From Druceiella hillmani (Eukaryota > Arthropoda > Insecta > Lepidoptera > Hepialidae): a stretch of DNA of 64,000 nucleotides. This document shows, in pieces, positions 1-12,814 of the stretch (positions are counted from its first letter, which is position 1; each line of letters opens with the position of its first letter). The DNA lies in assembly GCA_039881145.1 (NCBI GenBank), contig JAYKKI010000005.1:22749501-22813500 (forward strand), in the 5' to 3' direction. The translations under genes and the position numbers were made by a program. The notes under the pieces are model-generated. The model did not search any database, was not told where the DNA came from, and saw nothing but the letters and a program-made list of their open reading frames with translations.

Positions 1-58
1 GTCGAAGTCGTAATAGGGCTCAATTTCGTAGCTATAATCAAATTCACATAATATTAAA
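1..58 (-). CDS. Possible partial exon running off the left edge
   Basis: On the minus strand a frame is open from about position 129 to the edge. Its last 15 codons read EFDYSYEIEPYYDFD, an acidic, tyrosine-rich run unlike the usual Ile/Lys/Asn/Phe output of this AT-rich DNA. It is preceded by a hydrophobic stretch (CSSLILC). A TTCTAG acceptor-like site ends at 59, so an exon could begin at 58 and continue outside the window. There is no in-frame ATG. I do not recognise the protein. The hydrophobic-then-acidic order would suit a secreted protein, but this is inference. A chance frame is a real alternative. Confidence 0.25.
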
Positions 59-717
59 CTAGAACATAATACACTAATTATTATACGTAAAAATAAATGT
101 TTATCGATCGTAATCAGAAATACATCTCTTTAAGTGTCAACACAAGACAGATCAAAATAAAAAAGAAATATTTAACTTACGAATTACACTGTTTTAATCA
201 TCGTTTGTTTGTATATTTTTTAGAGTTTAATCATAGATTTTTTGTAGTCACAACAGCATTAAAAGTTAGCCCCAAAACATACATTGTAAATTTATAGATA
301 TAAGTCATTATTAACAAATAATAAATGAAATAATGAGAATTTAAAGATTGATGTTTTTATACAGGACACAACGCACAAACAGACATAATGACATTTAATT
401 TTACATTACTTTATTATTCGTCGACTATATTTACGGCCGATTTATGGTCATAAATTTTATGTGCCGAAGAGAACACTTCTCGGTAAAATTTATCAGTAAA
501 ACCAGCCTGAAATAATTTTCTGCGAATATGTCGCTTGTTAAGTGTCCCGTTGTTATCGTGTTATATGAGTGTTTGCATAATATATGCATAAATTTTATAT
601 TTCGAGATATTGATAATGTTCGTACGAAGGTCAATGGCAAAGGCGATAATGTTCCAAAAGCTTTGTAATATTATGTTGCCTGCAATGTGGCAGATAATGA
701 ATTCTTATATTCCTCGA

Positions 718-719
<2 letters not shown>

Positions 720-781
<62 letters not shown>

Positions 782-786
782 CATAC

Positions 787-849
<63 letters not shown>

Positions 850-850
850 C
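720..850. repeat. (TA)n microsatellite with TACATA interruptions
   Basis: About 130 bp of alternating TA broken by a few ACATA steps. It produces false Tyr-Ile frames on both strands. Confidence 0.97.
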
Positions 851-3056
851 GCAAGTTCGCACTCAATACAATTAGTAATATTTACCAAAATCATTCATTT
901 ATGTTAAATAACGCGGGATTAAATTTACAATCTACTAATTTGTATTACTTTTGTTTGTTATTTACTATTAAAATTGGGTATTCTGCTTAAATAGGTCTTG
1001 TGCCCATAGAGATGTTTAGTTATTCAGTCTCAACAATTGTGAAAATCACAGCAGTTCTGCAGTTGAAAATGGGTTTAGTTGAATCGTTAACCATAAATAT
1101 TAGTACCGTGTACCTCGCCTAATTTCTAATTGCATAATTAAAAAATGCCAATGTGCATTGGTCCTTAGACAACTTAAACAGGAGAAATGCTGAAGAATTT
1201 TAAAATGAAACAGACCCAGAAATTATGGTGAAGAAATAATAAATACATAATAATGTTCATGTTTACCCTTAAGACTTCAACATGTTTTCACATGAGATAT
1301 GACCTGGTTTTGTATTTTAAATATTATTGTAGCACTTCTGCAAATAAGTTTGCTTAAAGTTTGCTTATATATAGGATTATGTGTGTTATGAAACATAATC
1401 ACTACCAATTTTAAACTATCTGTGTACTCCTAGGTTCTCGTAATAGAAGTAAATAATAATTTATAATAAAGTATCAACGCACTAAGTAATTCATAGAAAC
1501 TCTATATGCTAACGCCATTTGACTGCTTAATTATGTTAATCTTATATAGATCTAACCAAAAATGGTAATTTTTCGACCAAAAGTCGCAGCATGCATACAT
1601 TCATTTGAAATATAGCGCCTGAGCAAAATACTTCAGATCGCACAGATAGCATCCCAAGGACTAGATTCCGAAAGAAATTAATGTCTAAACTAGAAACTGC
1701 AGTACACAGCTCTGCAGAATGCTTCTTTCTTTATATTGTCAAAAGAGAGGGAAATCTGGAAAAGCGCGCAATATAAGGTGGAAAAAAGAGACCGAAAGAG
1801 TCCCATGCGTTGGTCTGACCAGACTCACACCATTTCAAATATCATATTATGAAGGATAAACTCAATTGACGAGACGTATTCCGTACGAAAGATGTCTATA
1901 AACACCTCGTCATTAAAGATTACGATGCAAGAAAGAGGAAAAAAGTAAATGTATCGATAAAGAAATAACTAATATATCAAGATTATTTAATTTGAACATT
2001 AAGAAAATTTGTTTGATCAGTATCGAATGAAAATGTTAAAATAAAGACGTTGAAAATGTGTATTAATATATTTATCTGGCAAAATTTCTAAGTATATCGG
2101 CCGAGAACATGACTATCTAATATGACTAATCTAAATATCTCTCTTGACTAACATGATTTCAATGTCGTTTGAAGTGTACCTTTCGTGTATTCTAATAAGT
2201 AAAGGAAACCTTTAAATGACTTTAGCGTTAGCATTTTAGATGACGATAGAGAGCTATATTTGACTGTGACTGAAGTCTAGACTGACAAGCCGATAAGAAA
2301 GTCTGCAAATATAATATCGAATAAATATTTCATTCCACTGTGAAGCTTAAGACTGAAATTGTCGAAAAAATTCGGTGAAAATATATTAATGTGTAAGTAA
2401 AATGTCATACTGTCCTTTTATTACATAGTGATGAGTTCAATCTTCGTTTAAATAAGTTTTAACAACCAATATTATTGTTCTACCAATAATTTAGACTTTA
2501 AAAATAATTATGGTTTTTAAATGCACTTCTCAATCTGTCCATATATAATTTGAATACATACATAAATAATTCAGTCTTGTTTAATTCAATTGATTTTTCT
2601 TTGGACAATGAGCAAAGATTTCATTTTTATAAATAAATACATTAACTTTTGACTGTAGTAAATATAATATTTTTTAATTAATAAAATAATCTTTGTTTAC
2701 ATAATATAATAATGTATTTCATATTTTCCTATACAAAATGTAGTTAATACGTTACAAAATTTTAATCAAAATACAAAATCGTTTCTCCACTTTTAATCTA
2801 ACTTTTTCCACTCATATCTTAAAATAATTTCCAACGTTTAAGGTTGAAAAATTTGGTAAGAAAACGCAACTTTATTAATTATTATTTGCATCGAAATAAC
2901 TTAAGATGAATTCACATTTTCGGAACAGTTATGAATCATATCTGACACAAAAACGTTATTTGTTGACAGTCTGAGTAATATTGGGATACAATGTTAAAAT
3001 TTGATTTAGAAAAATTAAGAAAAAACTGGGAAGTAGAACAGTAAACTTAAGAAGAC
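851..3056. other. No gene seen
   Basis: AT-rich sequence with frequent stops in all frames. There is a slightly GC-richer patch near 1610-1830 without a credible reading frame. I see no recognisable repeat boundary. Confidence 0.6.
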
Positions 3057-3073
3057 ACACACACACGCACACT

Positions 3074-3140
<67 letters not shown>
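3057..3140. repeat. (CA)n followed by (TA)n microsatellite
   Basis: A short CA-rich lead (3057-3078) passes into about 62 bp of uninterrupted TA. A TATATAAG box follows at about 3152 but has no other promoter sign. Confidence 0.95.
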
Positions 3141-3145
<5 letters not shown>

Positions 3146-3309
3146 ACTTTCTATATAAGCGAATACAATATACCACCAGGAGTTATCGCCCGAAAGCGAC
3201 TATTAAAAGAACGCAACTACGGTAACTGTCAAACCGGGCAACAAAATTTTTGAAGCAAAAAAAATATGGAATCATGATGTAAAACTTTTTTGTTTGAGCT
3301 CGTTAAATT

Positions 3310-3700
3310 TAAGCGTTATATCAAGTCGCAGGTACGGACCCCACCCGCAGCCCGCCCAGGTATACCGATGTGCTTTTCATTTTTACCTTCTCCCACTTAT
3401 CCCAAGGAGAAGTTTCTTCAAACGCCACTTCGCTGGCACTTGTTAAAATTTGCCTCCCCCTCGCCTTCGTTTTTAGCAGGCACTGAATATTTCATTGATT
3501 CCATAACAAAGTTTGACGGCTCAGCCTTCCTTACATAATATTTGCTTAAAGTTGTTATAATAACGTTCGCGCTTGAATGTGGCGGCAGGGTCACGTACAC
3601 ACCGAGTAATTGCGATTTAATTTTATCGGGGATCGAATGAGGCCGCATCATATAATTCATTTAATTTATATACTTTGTTTAATTGAAAGATACCACTCAT
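3310..3700 (-). other. GC-richer coding-like island, unknown
   Basis: This block is clearly richer in G and C than its flanks and reads like protein on the minus strand, though in three frames. From high to low coordinates the pieces are LNELYDAASFDPR, then VYVTLPPHSSANV and AEPSNFVMESMKY, then FEETSPWDKWEKVKMKS. The frame changes suggest a decayed coding sequence or exons cut by short introns. The middle piece faintly resembles an RA (Ras-association) fold in spacing, but I cannot support that call. The plus strand also has an open frame (3290-3538), so the sense strand is not proven. No start, splice sites or family could be fixed. Confidence 0.3.
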
Positions 3701-3718
3701 GTCGTTACAATTTTGTAC

Positions 3719-3720
<2 letters not shown>

Positions 3721-3766
<46 letters not shown>
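3721..3766. repeat. (TA)n microsatellite
   Basis: About 46 bp of pure TA, some 140 bp upstream of a copy of the repeat family described at 3905-4200. Confidence 0.95.
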
Positions 3767-3904
3767 CATATATAGTGTCCGGGAATAAGTGTCAGACAGA
3801 GAAAGACGATATTCGTTGGCTGTAAAGCAATAAATTGTCGATGAAATAAAACGCAAAACGGCCTGTTTTACGTTTACGTTTTCCAATTGAATGCAAAAAA
3901 TATA

Positions 3905-4200
3905 TTACACCTAACTCTTTTAACACACCCAATACTTGCCTAAAGCGCGGTGCTTACTCGGGCAGCTAGAAGTCTTCGCAGCTGTACGCGGGTTTTTCCC
4001 CAGTGCGGCCTTGAATAATGTACAGAAGTAGGGTGTACGAAAAATATGATAAATAATTATGAATATTATTTTCAATTTTCTAAAAAAAAGTCATCCTTTA
4101 AATTTTATTCATATAATTAAATACATTTTTTAAATTTAATTTTTTTTTATAATAACGTCTTTCTTTGGCCGACAATTTATACCCGGACACCGTGTAAAAA
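3905..4200 (+). repeat. Interspersed repeat, family R1, copy A (partial)
   Basis: This matches two other places in the window: 36295-36770 (plus) and 57139-57720 (minus). All three share a GC-rich patch, then a stretch around TTTTCTAAAAAAAAGTCATC, then AACGTCTTTCTTTG. The GC-rich patch in this copy is about 3917-4030. The far end with the GACAGAC...GGGTTCCGT motif seen in the other copies is missing here. Alignment was by eye only. Confidence 0.7.
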
Positions 4201-4342
4201 GAAAAGAAAAATTTAAAAAAGTGGCAAATAGAACAGTAAAAAAGCAATAGTATAGAACAATAAAAATAAAAAATATACATTATTTAATAAAAACATCGGT
4301 ATTCATTTAATTTCATCATTCATGAATACGAAAGATCAAATT

Positions 4343-4359
4343 ACACATACACACACACA

Positions 4360-4418
<59 letters not shown>

Positions 4419-4455
4419 TTATATATATATATATATACATATATATACATGCATA

Positions 4456-4506
<51 letters not shown>

Positions 4507-4528
4507 GTGTGTGTGTGTGTGTGTGTAT
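4343..4528. repeat. CA-TA-TG composite microsatellite forming a large palindrome
   Basis: (CA)n at 4343-4360 passes into about 140 bp of interrupted TA, then into (TG)n at 4506-4528. CA on one side and TG on the other make the whole tract self-complementary, so it could fold into one long hairpin. Confidence 0.95.
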
Positions 4529-4539
4529 GCTTGTACATC

Positions 4540-6012
4540 AAACACTTAATAAATAAATAAATATTTTACCTTAATGCTGAAGATGAAGAAATAATAGTAG
4601 AAGCACTTCTACAATAAAGTGAGGTCACATAAATAGTGACAATGACACTAATCTGTAATTTCTTTATCCATTCCTTTGTGGCAAGCTACCAAGACGCCAC
4701 ATCGTTAGAAATACAGTACCCTCGCTTCCATTATAAACGGCCTGGAAAATAATGACTTCTTACTTAGCACTGGGACACGTATAATTTATATCAAATGTAT
4801 TGTTGTTTATCAATTAATATTTTTTGCTGAAACTCACAAATTATATAGCATTGCGCGGGTTTCTGAAGAAATTTAATGTAAATTCCTGTCCTGTTTATAG
4901 TGCTGTGTACTTAGGTACCACGCCCCGACATCGAGCATAAATTCCATTAGATTAATCTTAAAAACATTACATGAAAAAAATTACATTTTAAGAGACTTTG
5001 GTTTGAAAATTCTAGCCAAAAACACAAAAATCCACACAATTATCCTTTAAAAATAGATAATAGCAAGTGAAAGACACTATTTCTAATTCTGAAGTCGACT
5101 TTAACTAGAATGTATATTCTTCTCCATGGTTTTACTATTTTCGACATAGTACTAAATTTATCTAACTAATCTAATGCAATATAATTCATCATTCGAGGCA
5201 TTAAGCTTGAAGATATTTCTTATCCCTAATTAGAGAACGAACGATATTAAAGATTAATACTGCCGACAGAAAATATTTTTTAACTCATATAATAACAGAT
5301 ATAATTTTTTAACTTATTGAAGGCTAGAGTTTTGTGACTGGCGAAAATCTAGATAAGTTTCAAAAATTTATATTTGAATCCGTTTGGACGTGTAAATTTT
5401 GAAATTTAAGATGTCGTTTTACAATTTTTAAAAGAACAAAAAAAATTCTGGGAATAACTAATATTAAGAAGTTTATTTGACAATAACCAATTCAATTATT
5501 TACATTGTTAAGTACTTAAAGTAATTCGATTCGACTTTTAATTTGAGAGTTTATATTTTATACTGACGATTTATTACTTATTTTAACAATAAACAAAAAT
5601 AAAATATAAACCATTACCTAATCTGACAGTATGATCGTACCGTTGGTGCCGCCTCGTATAGCATCAATTAATTAAACGTATTAAGCCTTTGACTGAGTCA
5701 GAAACGTAAAACTGTTTCTCATACTCTGAAGGTGGTGTGGAAATTCAGAGAATTTATGTTACAGTTGGCCGCCTGAATTAATAATGACGAGCATCGAATA
5801 AAACATGACCCGCGAACGGGAACGCGCCGTTTCATAGCTGGCGTTGGTTAAGTATATTTCGCCGGTTACTAGTTATTTACAAGAATTTGGTATTCTTATA
5901 ATGAAAACGTCTTATCATTACGTAATCGCTAATATTAATATTATTTATAAGAAGTTGCAGGTCATATTCTCAAAAAGAGGCAATTAAAGAATCAAGCTTA
6001 TATTATTTTTAT
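4540..6012. other. No gene seen; one GC-richer patch
   Basis: Mostly featureless AT-rich sequence. A GC-richer patch at about 5800-5865 includes CCCGCGAACGGGAACGCGCC but has no credible frame. Confidence 0.55.
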
Positions 6013-6120
6013 CCGACTGCGGCGAAGCAAGTCGGAGGGTAATAAATTTGGCGAACAGCTTAAAAAACATACGACATATATAAGTAATGTATATATGTCG
6101 TATGTTTTTTAAGCTGTTCG
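6013..6120. repeat. Strong hairpin: perfect 31-bp inverted repeat
   Basis: Arms 6052-6082 and 6090-6120 are exact reverse complements around a 7-base loop. Just upstream is a smaller stem, CCGACT...AGTCGG, in a GC-rich motif (6013-6040) that resembles a recurrent lepidopteran repeat end (from memory). This is probably a foldback element or the end of one. Confidence 0.85.
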
Positions 6121-7055
6121 ATCATAGCGACCGAACTACTATTTCGATTTTGGTAAGTGGGTTGTTGATCGAATTGTGTTAACAAGTAACCTAAGTCTAT
6201 GTAAAGTCATCAAACTGGAACGACGGATATGACGGTGACATTTAGGGAACTCAAAATATATCGTGTTTGGTTTCAAATTAAAGACCAGAAAATGGGCACA
6301 AATTAAATAAAATAAAAACTTAAAAAAAGGAAAATTCGATTGCTTGTAAAACCATCCGCTGACAAACTCAAAGAATTATATTTAAAAAAAACATTGTTAT
6401 ATCTAGGACTAAGCAGCTCAATTATTGCATATTAAAATTCAAATGTGTTAAAACTAGCAAAATGTTAGTTAGCAAATTATAATTATCATAAACATAAAAA
6501 GATGCTTGTTTTTTTTATTTCAAAGAACGCACCTGAAGACTACACAGATTGCCGACGTCCATATAGATATGAGCTAAACCATTCTAATGAGTGTTGAGAT
6601 ATATTCAAAGATTTCCGACAAGTTAGCAAAATATCAAAGTCAACGGAGTTGAATGTACTGCGGAATTGAACTCAGTGGAAAGAGTCTCGATTGAGGGTGA
6701 GTGAATACTTGTTATTGATAACAGGTCATCAAGCTTCTTTTATTCTCCAGTCCGGCTTTATATGTTGCAGTTAGACGCTTCAGTTCTTTGTTGTGCAAGT
6801 GACAGTTGTTAACAGAGTAGTCCGTTTTGTTTCATTCGGGTTAGAACAAATCTCGTTTAATCCAAAGTTTAATTTATTACATTTATTAAAAAAAAACACT
6901 TTAGGATTACTACTGTGTGAAATAGTTTAAATAGAACCTTCGAATTATTTTATTATTTAAAAAGAAAGAGCAATTAAAAATTTCCGTCTGTCTGTTACAA
7001 CCTGCCGCGAGTTTATCTTTACAAAAAAATTGTCACTTAATTTTTATTAACAAGT
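6121..7055. other. No gene seen
   Basis: AT-rich sequence without recognisable genes or repeats. Confidence 0.55.
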
Positions 7056-7059
7056 AAAT

Positions 7060-7178
7060 AAAACTACATGATGTAGTATTGTTTCTATTTTATTTAAATT
7101 CTTAACTACCACCTAACTTTCGTTTGTATGACAACATCTTCAGATGGACAATTTGAAGAGATCTCATCAAATTGCCCA
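7060..7178 (+). mobile_element. Decayed foldback MITE, copy 1
   Basis: Left-arm-like sequence starting AAACTACATGATGTAG matches the MITE copies at 43283, 48606 and 54241, with roughly a quarter of positions changed by eye. A local fold at 7143-7182 (AGATGGACAATTTGA against its near complement) remains. The second long arm is missing or unrecognisable. Confidence 0.7.
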
Positions 7179-7179
7179 C

Positions 7180-8766
7180 CTCGTAAAAAATAAAAATTAA
7201 GTGAAAATGAGTTTCTATAAACTTAACGTCAAATATATTCAATAACAAAACAATTTCTCGTAAAACTAAGATAATATTGATATTAATATTACCGTAACAA
7301 AATAACGACGTAATAAAATCGCAGCTTCGTTACCGAATAGTAGCTAAAGTGGTAATAGTCTTCGACAACAGAGGGGTCTCAGTGTTCCAAGCGTATGACA
7401 ATATAAAATGTTGTTAAGCAATTGATTGATTTAAATATTCTAATCACTAGACAATAGATTTAAATTATAAAGAAAACAAAAAAATACGAATTAGCCAAGA
7501 TTCCATGAACATTATTAAAGCCACGATATCTTTACAGTCATCAACATTGATAAAATAATTCCATTTCTACCACAACCTTTCGTATATTATTATTTTTAAT
7601 ATTTTTTCCAACACGAATATATAGGCTACGTCACACAGTGACAAGATTACTGTACTCGTATCAAGGGTACTATGGATTAGAGAGTTAAACAAAATTACAA
7701 TACCCTCATTGTCACAACAATCATGAAAATATCGCAAGATAAATTCTAGCAACCTCTAAACCTTCTAGCAGATTTCGATATTATGACTGGGAAATGTTAG
7801 TTATTTGTTCATAATCACGCCGAGACCCCTACAGTGGATAGGTTTTCGAGTACCAGATCCATTTAGCTCATACTTGTGCACCAAGGGTAGAAATATTATA
7901 TAATAGTACTGTTTAAGCTCTTCTAGTTGAGCTAAGAACTTGAGCCATATGAATAACACATTAACGATTTATAAAATTATCGCAAAGGATTAGAAGAACT
8001 GAAAAAGTACGTATTAAGTATAACTTTATTTCCTCACTAAGTCAATTATTGATACAGCGATTGAGTACTAGAATCTGAACTAGAAAATACAGAGTTCGAA
8101 TGTCAGAATGATTTTTTTCTTTTTTATATTAAAATAAAACGAAAGAAGACGCGAGATGTCGTGGGGCACATAATAGAAATGAAGCTTCTTATGCATCGCA
8201 TATACGATTCAGTTTTTAATAATTGTTAATTAATGCAATATAATATCAATACAGTAATAAATAATTGACATTTTTACAAATAATTTTCGAATTATGCATC
8301 ACATAGTAAAACACTTGGAACAAAAATACATAAACAGGTTAAGCATACCAAATAAATATCAATGTAAGAAAATTAGATATTTTTACTACTCCATGCGCAT
8401 GCGTGCCAAGCACGAACATTCTCTCGTTGGGATAACTACACAAACACAAGCACACATATATATTTAACGAGAAAGAAGGTGGGAGAGAGGCAGCGCTACG
8501 CGTTGCCTGTTGCCTTTTGTTCCTACTCCATTTCGCTTACTCATATGAGCAACCCAGCTAATGAGGATTTCATCGTTTCATCGCCGTGTTCGTGACGTTT
8601 CATTTTTTCTCAGTTAGCTTTACATTCCCAACGTATGGTAAAAGTTTTCGCTTAAAAAACCTATTAGTCTAAATTCTGATGTTAAACATAGTTAAGAAAA
8701 ACCATAAATAGATATTTTCTTTGAAACTATTTAACAAATGAATACATTTTCATTTCAGCGCTATCA
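7180..8766. other. No gene seen
   Basis: Featureless except a moderately GC-rich stretch at 8390-8610 with no supportable frame. Confidence 0.55.
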
Positions 8767-8827
8767 AAAACGTTATAACGTTTTCAACTTTCACTATCGG
8801 ATCCAAGGTGGTTAGTTGGATCCGATA
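8767..8827. repeat. Two adjacent palindromes
   Basis: 8767-8784 is a perfect 18-bp palindrome centred on AACGTTATAACGTT. Ten bases later, 8795-8806 and 8816-8827 are perfect 12-bp inverted arms around a 9-base loop. Confidence 0.9.
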
Positions 8828-8829
8828 TT

Positions 8830-11195
8830 TGCACTTAAAAACATGTAATATAGTGGCAAAATTATACATTTAATTGTATTCGTCTAATAAGATTATATTT
8901 CATACTATTTTAACCATTATGTTTTTATTACAAATTGGGATAATAAAAAGTTGTCTTTAATGATGTAATTTAAAAGCTCGTCCAAAATACTATGTCCACG
9001 TTATTGCACATAGAAGAATTTCGACAGTCATATAAAATCAATCAAAATTTAGCTACCTGTGATAGAATCAACGTAGAGTTCTGAAAAATATGACAACATT
9101 TTCATATGATGTAATTTCAAGTTATAGATGAACAATAAAAAATTAACATTAAATAAAATTCGATAAATTGCATGAAAAAAATGATTTACTGACCTGCCTC
9201 TAATAACTATCCTTATTATATATGCACATCTATCTAGTTCTTAACTTTTTATTAAACGGTTGGTCGAGGCATAACATTTTTCATTGCTAACCCTGAAATT
9301 ATTAGTTATTACGCATTTGACTTTTAACTACTTTTTATTGTGAAAATAAATACATGTAAAACGATATAAATCAGTTCCAGTAATGTTTTTAATAAATCGA
9401 GAAAATTTACTAAAGCAGGAAATCTATAGGATTTTCCTATTTTTGTATAATTTGAGATCATTCTTTTATAAATGTATTAAAATATACGTATATTTGCTTT
9501 GATATTTCCTTAATCAAGATGTAAGCAAAAGTTTTACAAATTGGAAACCTTTTGCTTTCAATTAATTCTCCCTTCTTGAAAAATAATGTTTCGTTCAAGG
9601 ATTTGATTTATAGCTTTAAAGGAAATTGCTCTTTTCTTCCTTGCAAAGAAAAGGGCTGACCAAATAAACGTATCATTAAATATTATTCCAATGAATTCGA
9701 ATGCCCAAATAAAATAAACTTTTGAATACATTTGATAAATTTAAGCACTTGAAGCTCCAGATTTCAAAATGTTTGTATCCAATTCTTTGCCGTCTTCAAC
9801 AATACTGTTAAGGCCGATAAAAGTGATTCTATTTCAGTCGAGCACTTACTTCGTAGTGAGTAATGCAGAACAAACAACTTTTTCTCGTTACAATAATAAC
9901 GTTTGCTTGATATTCTACAAAGAAGCCGGGATGAGTTTCAGACGTAATAATACCTTGTTCGTTAAGAAATTCTTGCTAAAACTTTGCATTAAATAAAAAA
10001 AAAACAATTTGCCGAAGAGCGCTCACTAAGCGGAAGAAACTTCTATACTCATTAGGCCGTGAGAACAGTATTTTTTTATTATTATTTTCGCCATATTGTT
10101 AAATTTAAATGAAGACAGGTGTAATTTATAGTCTTATTTTTGCACTGCTTGTAAGTAGAAGGATGAATTCAAGGTCGGAACGTTTTTTCTCTTAATTATT
10201 TTTGTGGCTGTTATCGTTATATGTCTACAGTGTGTTACGTCAAATTTATATTGTTTCTCTAGTCACAAGAAGAAAAATACCAAATCATTTTGAATTTGAT
10301 AATTTTTTCAATCTTTCCCATTTAACTTTTTCAGAACGTGGATTAAAAGTCTTTTTTTACATAATATCCCGAAAATAAAGATTTCAAAAAAATATTCTCT
10401 ATTTTATGATATCTCGCCAGTTCCCATAAACAATTAGCTTTAATACAATATTCAGATATAAAACCAGGCGAGAGAGCTTTATCTTTATTTTATATATTAA
10501 TTAAAAGCATTAGAAAATTATTGTTAAAACAATAGGCTCATTAAATTTGTATTCATGCTAACGCTACTTTACCACAAATTTACGAATTAAGTTTTCAACA
10601 TTTTCATCAATTCTTCTAAACAGCGACAACAATTAATGCTTTCACCTTAACTAACTCTAATAGATATTTGAAGAAACGGTAATTTCGTGATCGTGTATTC
10701 AGTGCATTTAGTGATTTACAATTGCTCTCGAAAATATCTACATTACATTGCAACTTTGATACTTTTGTATTAATTGGCGTAAAATTTTAACTTTTGTATT
10801 TTTCAAAATGCTACAACTGTAAATATATATGTGATATCTACGTCTTACCATTGCTGATATACAGAAGTGAATTCAAATTGTCGTCTGGAAAAAAAAATTG
10901 AGAGAGAAAATTGATTTATGGTATCTTCAGATAAAACAAGATATAAGCTACTGTCTATAAATGTATATATTTATGATAGTTCACAGAATGATTGGAAGGC
11001 CAAATAGTTTCTTGTGAAACAAGTGTATTTCAAGAATTATACATAATCAAAACAAGTGAGTATACTATATTTAAAGTTAGCGCGGCTTTCTCAGCACTTA
11101 TTTTGGTTTGATGGAAGTTGCACGGTTCCGATAAATATATATACAGAACAAATGTTTACATATAAGGTACGAGAAATGCAAAATCCTTCCGTGTG
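8830..11195. other. No gene seen
   Basis: AT-rich. The frame at 9769-9996 (plus, 75 codons) has an ATG, but its composition and lack of any motif make it most likely chance. Confidence 0.5.
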
Positions 11196-11203
11196 TATAT
11201 ATA

Positions 11204-11286
<83 letters not shown>
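11196..11286. repeat. (TA)n microsatellite
   Basis: About 90 bp of TA with a few CACA and ACATA interruptions. Confidence 0.95.
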
Positions 11287-11289
11287 TGC

Positions 11290-12085
11290 AGTTTGTGCTA
11301 TGTTGTAGCTATAGGTGTAAAAAACTATAAAAAGGCTAAGTCGTAGTTGTTCCTAAAAGCAACCGCACATAAATTATGGCTTATTTTTCATAACATTAAG
11401 ATGAAAAAAGTACATTTTTCCATCCTTGCTGCCATCCAAACTGACTTTTTTCTATCGTTCGAAGTAATTTTTCACCTACATCAAATAGTTTTCTTCGTTT
11501 GAATTTGGAATAATTTCTTTAATTTTTTCTTTTTGCATACGTGATTTACGATATAAATATTATGTTCACAACTAAAGCAATTCAAACAAACATGCGTACA
11601 GATGTTTCTTTAATTATAACACCGCTTTTAATTATTACATTAAACGCATCATTAACTGGCGCGCCGGGAAATGGCGCAAGAGCACAGATAAGTATTAAAA
11701 TCGACCAAGACTAGCAGAATAGTAGTTGTCTGCAACGTCCTGTATGTGAGCACAACTCATGCGATAAGGCACCTAATGAATATGCTAACGTATATATCTG
11801 TATTGTTACGGTTACTGTACATAAAGTGAACAATAAAAAATATGAAAACAAGTTTGATTTAAAAATAACTTTAATATCAATTTTGCCATATTAGCCATGT
11901 ACACGATTAGACTCACAGTAGACGAACTGTTTGCGCCGGTATTTTTTTCGCATCCTTTTTTTAGAAAACGATTAAGTTTTATCATTATTGGTTAGTATAC
12001 ATCTATACAACATAAATACTACGTACGTAGAATATTAATTTAATACGATTTATTTAAAATTGTTTCTCAATGATTAATCAGAATT
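11290..12085. other. No gene seen
   Basis: One GC-richer patch near 11650-11770 (with GGCGCGCC) has no supportable frame. Confidence 0.5.
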
Positions 12086-12086
12086 G

Positions 12087-12153
12087 ATATCATTTGGATC
12101 ACCACCACACATACTCATGATATATATCATTTAGATCACGGTCACACATACTC
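12087..12153. repeat. 37-bp tandem duplication
   Basis: Two copies of ATATCATTTRGATCAC...CACACATACTC, at 12087 and 12124, with a few differences. Confidence 0.85.
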
Positions 12154-12814
12154 TTTAAAGTATCACATTTTGTTTTTGTTTCAAAAATTATAATTTAAAT
12201 ATCAATAAATCATAAAACCTAAAATAAAATAATAAATGTCCAAAATACCACCACAGATTGCATACACAGAATTTAGTGTATTGGTCTTGTGTATTAAAAA
12301 CTTCGGTATACAATACAGCGGACTGTATCTTACACTATAATCACAATGCATAAAATACTAATGTAAGTAGGCATTTTACGCGAGCCACGGATATGATCCG
12401 TATATCATATGTTCTTCTCTGCGCGATGATGTATTTTGTAGTCCTAGATCCAATGCGATAAGTTCCATCGTTCATTGTGCCTTAGAGCCCAAAAATAAAA
12501 TTTTATCTCATAATTATATGCAAAAATAAATGTTCGCAAAAAACATAACCAATCGCATAATTTTCTGTAACTGATAAATTAATTTGAGTGTATTTTGTCG
12601 GATATTAAATAAACATGTTATTGGCAACATTGTTGCACTGGTATGCGTCACTGGTGCAGGACACTTGATGGCATCATCGCATAAGTATAGATAACGTGAA
12701 TGATGTTTGGAGACTGTCATTTTAATGAGATAAATGTTTCACTCTTTACAGCAGTTGCATTTAAATATATAATTCTACAGTATAATAATGATATTAAAAT
12801 AAACGACTGATATG

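Noticed and set aside
610..990. Long open frames rich in Tyr-Ile on both strands (also at 3.7, 4.3, 11.1 and 57.2 kb)
   Set aside because: They are translations of (TA)n microsatellites.
3150..3190. TATATAAG as a promoter
   Set aside because: It directly follows a 60-bp TA microsatellite, where TATA-like strings are expected, and no other promoter signal was found.
3418..3660. RA (Ras-association) domain in the minus-strand frame
   Set aside because: Only spacing and a few residues are similar; I could not fix exon borders or conserved core residues.
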